DNA from: Microcaldota archaeon
Lineage (GTDB): Archaea > Micrarchaeota > Micrarchaeia > Norongarragalinales > UBA8480
Length of the DNA: 6,363 bases
Direction: 5' to 3'
Assembly: GCA_030697615.1 (NCBI GenBank)
Contig: JAUYPK010000077.1
Coordinates: 1 to 6,363 of the forward strand
Shown here: in pieces, positions 5,457-6,363 of the stretch
How the letters are laid out: each line of letters starts with the position of its first letter
Position numbering within the stretch: position 1 is the first letter of the stretch
Notes under the pieces: generated by a model
The model's input: the letters and a program-made list of their open reading frames with translations, nothing else
Told to the model about the DNA's origin: nothing
The model's database searches: none
Made by a program: the position numbers and the translations under genes

Positions 5457-6363
5457 CTATTTTTTCATGACTTTGAAATAATAGTACGCGCCACCCAATG
5501 CCAAAAGTATAGCTATTACGCCAGCGATAAGTGCAATTGTATTGCCATTTGCTTTTGGTTCAACCGTAAGTACGCCAGATGTGGTTTGATTTGTCGCTGG
5601 TTCTACAAGTGTTATTGCAGGTGTAGTTTCATTTGCTACGGCTGCTGGTTCAGTAGAATTAGTGGGTACTGTTTGTGCAGTTTCATTTGCTATTGGTTGT
5701 GCAATTGGTGCCGCAGGAGGATTTGTTGATCCACCGTTATTGCCACTGCTACTTCCACTTCCGCCACCACTTGCTGGTGTAGATCCACCGCCATTTGTTG
5801 GTGCAGGTGTTGATTCTGTTGGTGCAGTAACCGCATTAGCGTCTAGTGTAACTGCAGTTTGTGCCAATGCTCTACCATTTATTACAGCTCCAGTGTTCAC
5901 TTCGATCAACGTTTGACTTAATATAATTCCTTTGAAGTCAGAAGTTGTTCCAAGTGTTGCTTGGCCGGCAACTTGCCAGAAGATGTTTTTGGCTTGTGCG
6001 CCGCCGCTTAGAGTAATAATAGCGCCGTTAGCTACGGTAAGATCTTGTGCTATTTGAAAGATCCAAACGTCGTTTGGGCCACCTGAAAGAGTGACGCCAG
6101 TGTTTATAGCGACTCCAGTTCCCCATTTGTAAAGCCCTGGGGCGATTGTCATTCCGCTAATATCTCCAGCGCCTAGTTCAGTAGCAGTAGGGTTTGTTCT
6201 TCCAGCTGCATCAGTGTATGCGATTTCCATATCCCCTATGGCAGTGGTCATAAACGATGGTGATGGAGGTGTGTAGTCCGCTGCGTATACTCTACCCGTA
6301 ACTAGTGAAGATGTGGAAAATGTATTTGATGAATCCATTATTAATCCAAATCCAGTTATGCCA
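5457..6363 (-). CDS. Ice-binding protein (DUF3494), membrane-anchored, 5' end outside window
   Basis: Partial gene; 301 residues are visible and the frame stays open to the right edge. An ATG at 6338 is internal: the codons before it read G-I-T-G-F-G-L-I, a normal continuation of the domain, so the signal peptide and roughly the first third of the domain lie beyond the window. Numbering from that ATG, DUF3494 (ice-binding, IBP-1 type beta-solenoid) runs to about 170. Its hallmarks are A-Y-T-D-A-A-G-R-T (40-48), G-L-Y-K-W-G-T-G (68-75), V-W-I-F-Q-I (91-96), F-W-Q-V (120-123), T-L-G-T-T (128-132), G-I-I-L-S-Q-T (137-143) and N-G-R-A-L-A-Q-T-A-V (154-163). Members bind ice crystal faces and inhibit growth or recrystallisation. 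A Gly/Ser/Pro linker (about 172-211), a stretch with sequons at Asn218, 227, 236 and 250, a membrane helix (about 266-288) and a K-V-M-K-K tail follow, so it is displayed outside the cell. Family members are known to spread by gene transfer. Confidence 0.92.
   Translation of the reverse strand, partial: GITGFGLIMDSSNTFSTSSLVTGRVYAADYTPPSPSFMTTAIGDMEIAYTDAAGRTNPTATELGAGDISGMTIAPGLYKWGTGVAINTGVTLSGGPNDVWIFQIAQDLTVANGAIITLSGGAQAKNIFWQVAGQATLGTTSDFKGIILSQTLIEVNTGAVINGRALAQTAVTLDANAVTAPTESTPAPTNGGGSTPASGGGSGSSSGNNGGSTNPPAAPIAQPIANETAQTVPTNSTEPAAVANETTPAITLVEPATNQTTSGVLTVEPKANGNTIALIAGVIAILLALGGAYYYFKVMKK

Overview
The window comes from an archaeon. The anchor is an archaeal/eukaryotic-type elongation factor 2 (218-2404, plus strand) with the diphthamide motif HRGPAQ. 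Promoters look archaeal (AT-rich TATA-like boxes, few leader bases), and a surface protein carries N-x-T/S glycosylation sequons and a C-terminal membrane anchor. The compact gene packing and short proteins would fit a small-genome (DPANN-like) lineage, but that is a weak inference. An ice-binding domain at the right edge points to a cold or freezing habitat.

Layout, left to right. 1-217: no supported gene; a non-coding leader with a 31-nt imperfect hairpin and a near-copy of the EF-2 start region that stops after three codons. 218-2404: EF-2. 2402-2432: a strong hairpin terminator that begins in the EF-2 stop codon and is symmetrical, so it can serve both strands. 2430-2766 (minus): a toxin-antitoxin remnant with an apparently intact short antitoxin-like gene followed by a RelE-like toxin start that is stopped and truncated. 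2767-2839: a divergent promoter region. 2840-4767 (plus): two overlapping genes, a membrane glycosyltransferase of family GT2 with the QxxRW signature and a membrane-anchored thioredoxin-like protein with a CGEC motif. 4768-4803: short convergent gap.

4804-6363 (minus): a run of four genes read leftwards. In transcription order they are a DUF3494 ice-binding protein (5' end outside the window), a 33-residue one-helix membrane peptide, a 55-residue soluble small protein of unknown function, and a BofA-family membrane protein. The two small genes fall in a stretch of about 340 bases that would otherwise look empty; the case for them rests on codon pattern, membrane topology and upstream AG-rich sites.

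How the parts may fit together (inference): most non-housekeeping genes here act at the membrane or cell surface. The GT2 enzyme would build or export a glycan, the thioredoxin-like protein would handle thiols or disulfides outside the membrane, and the ice-binding protein is displayed on a glycosylatable stalk. I see no CRISPR array, insertion sequence, tRNA or rRNA.
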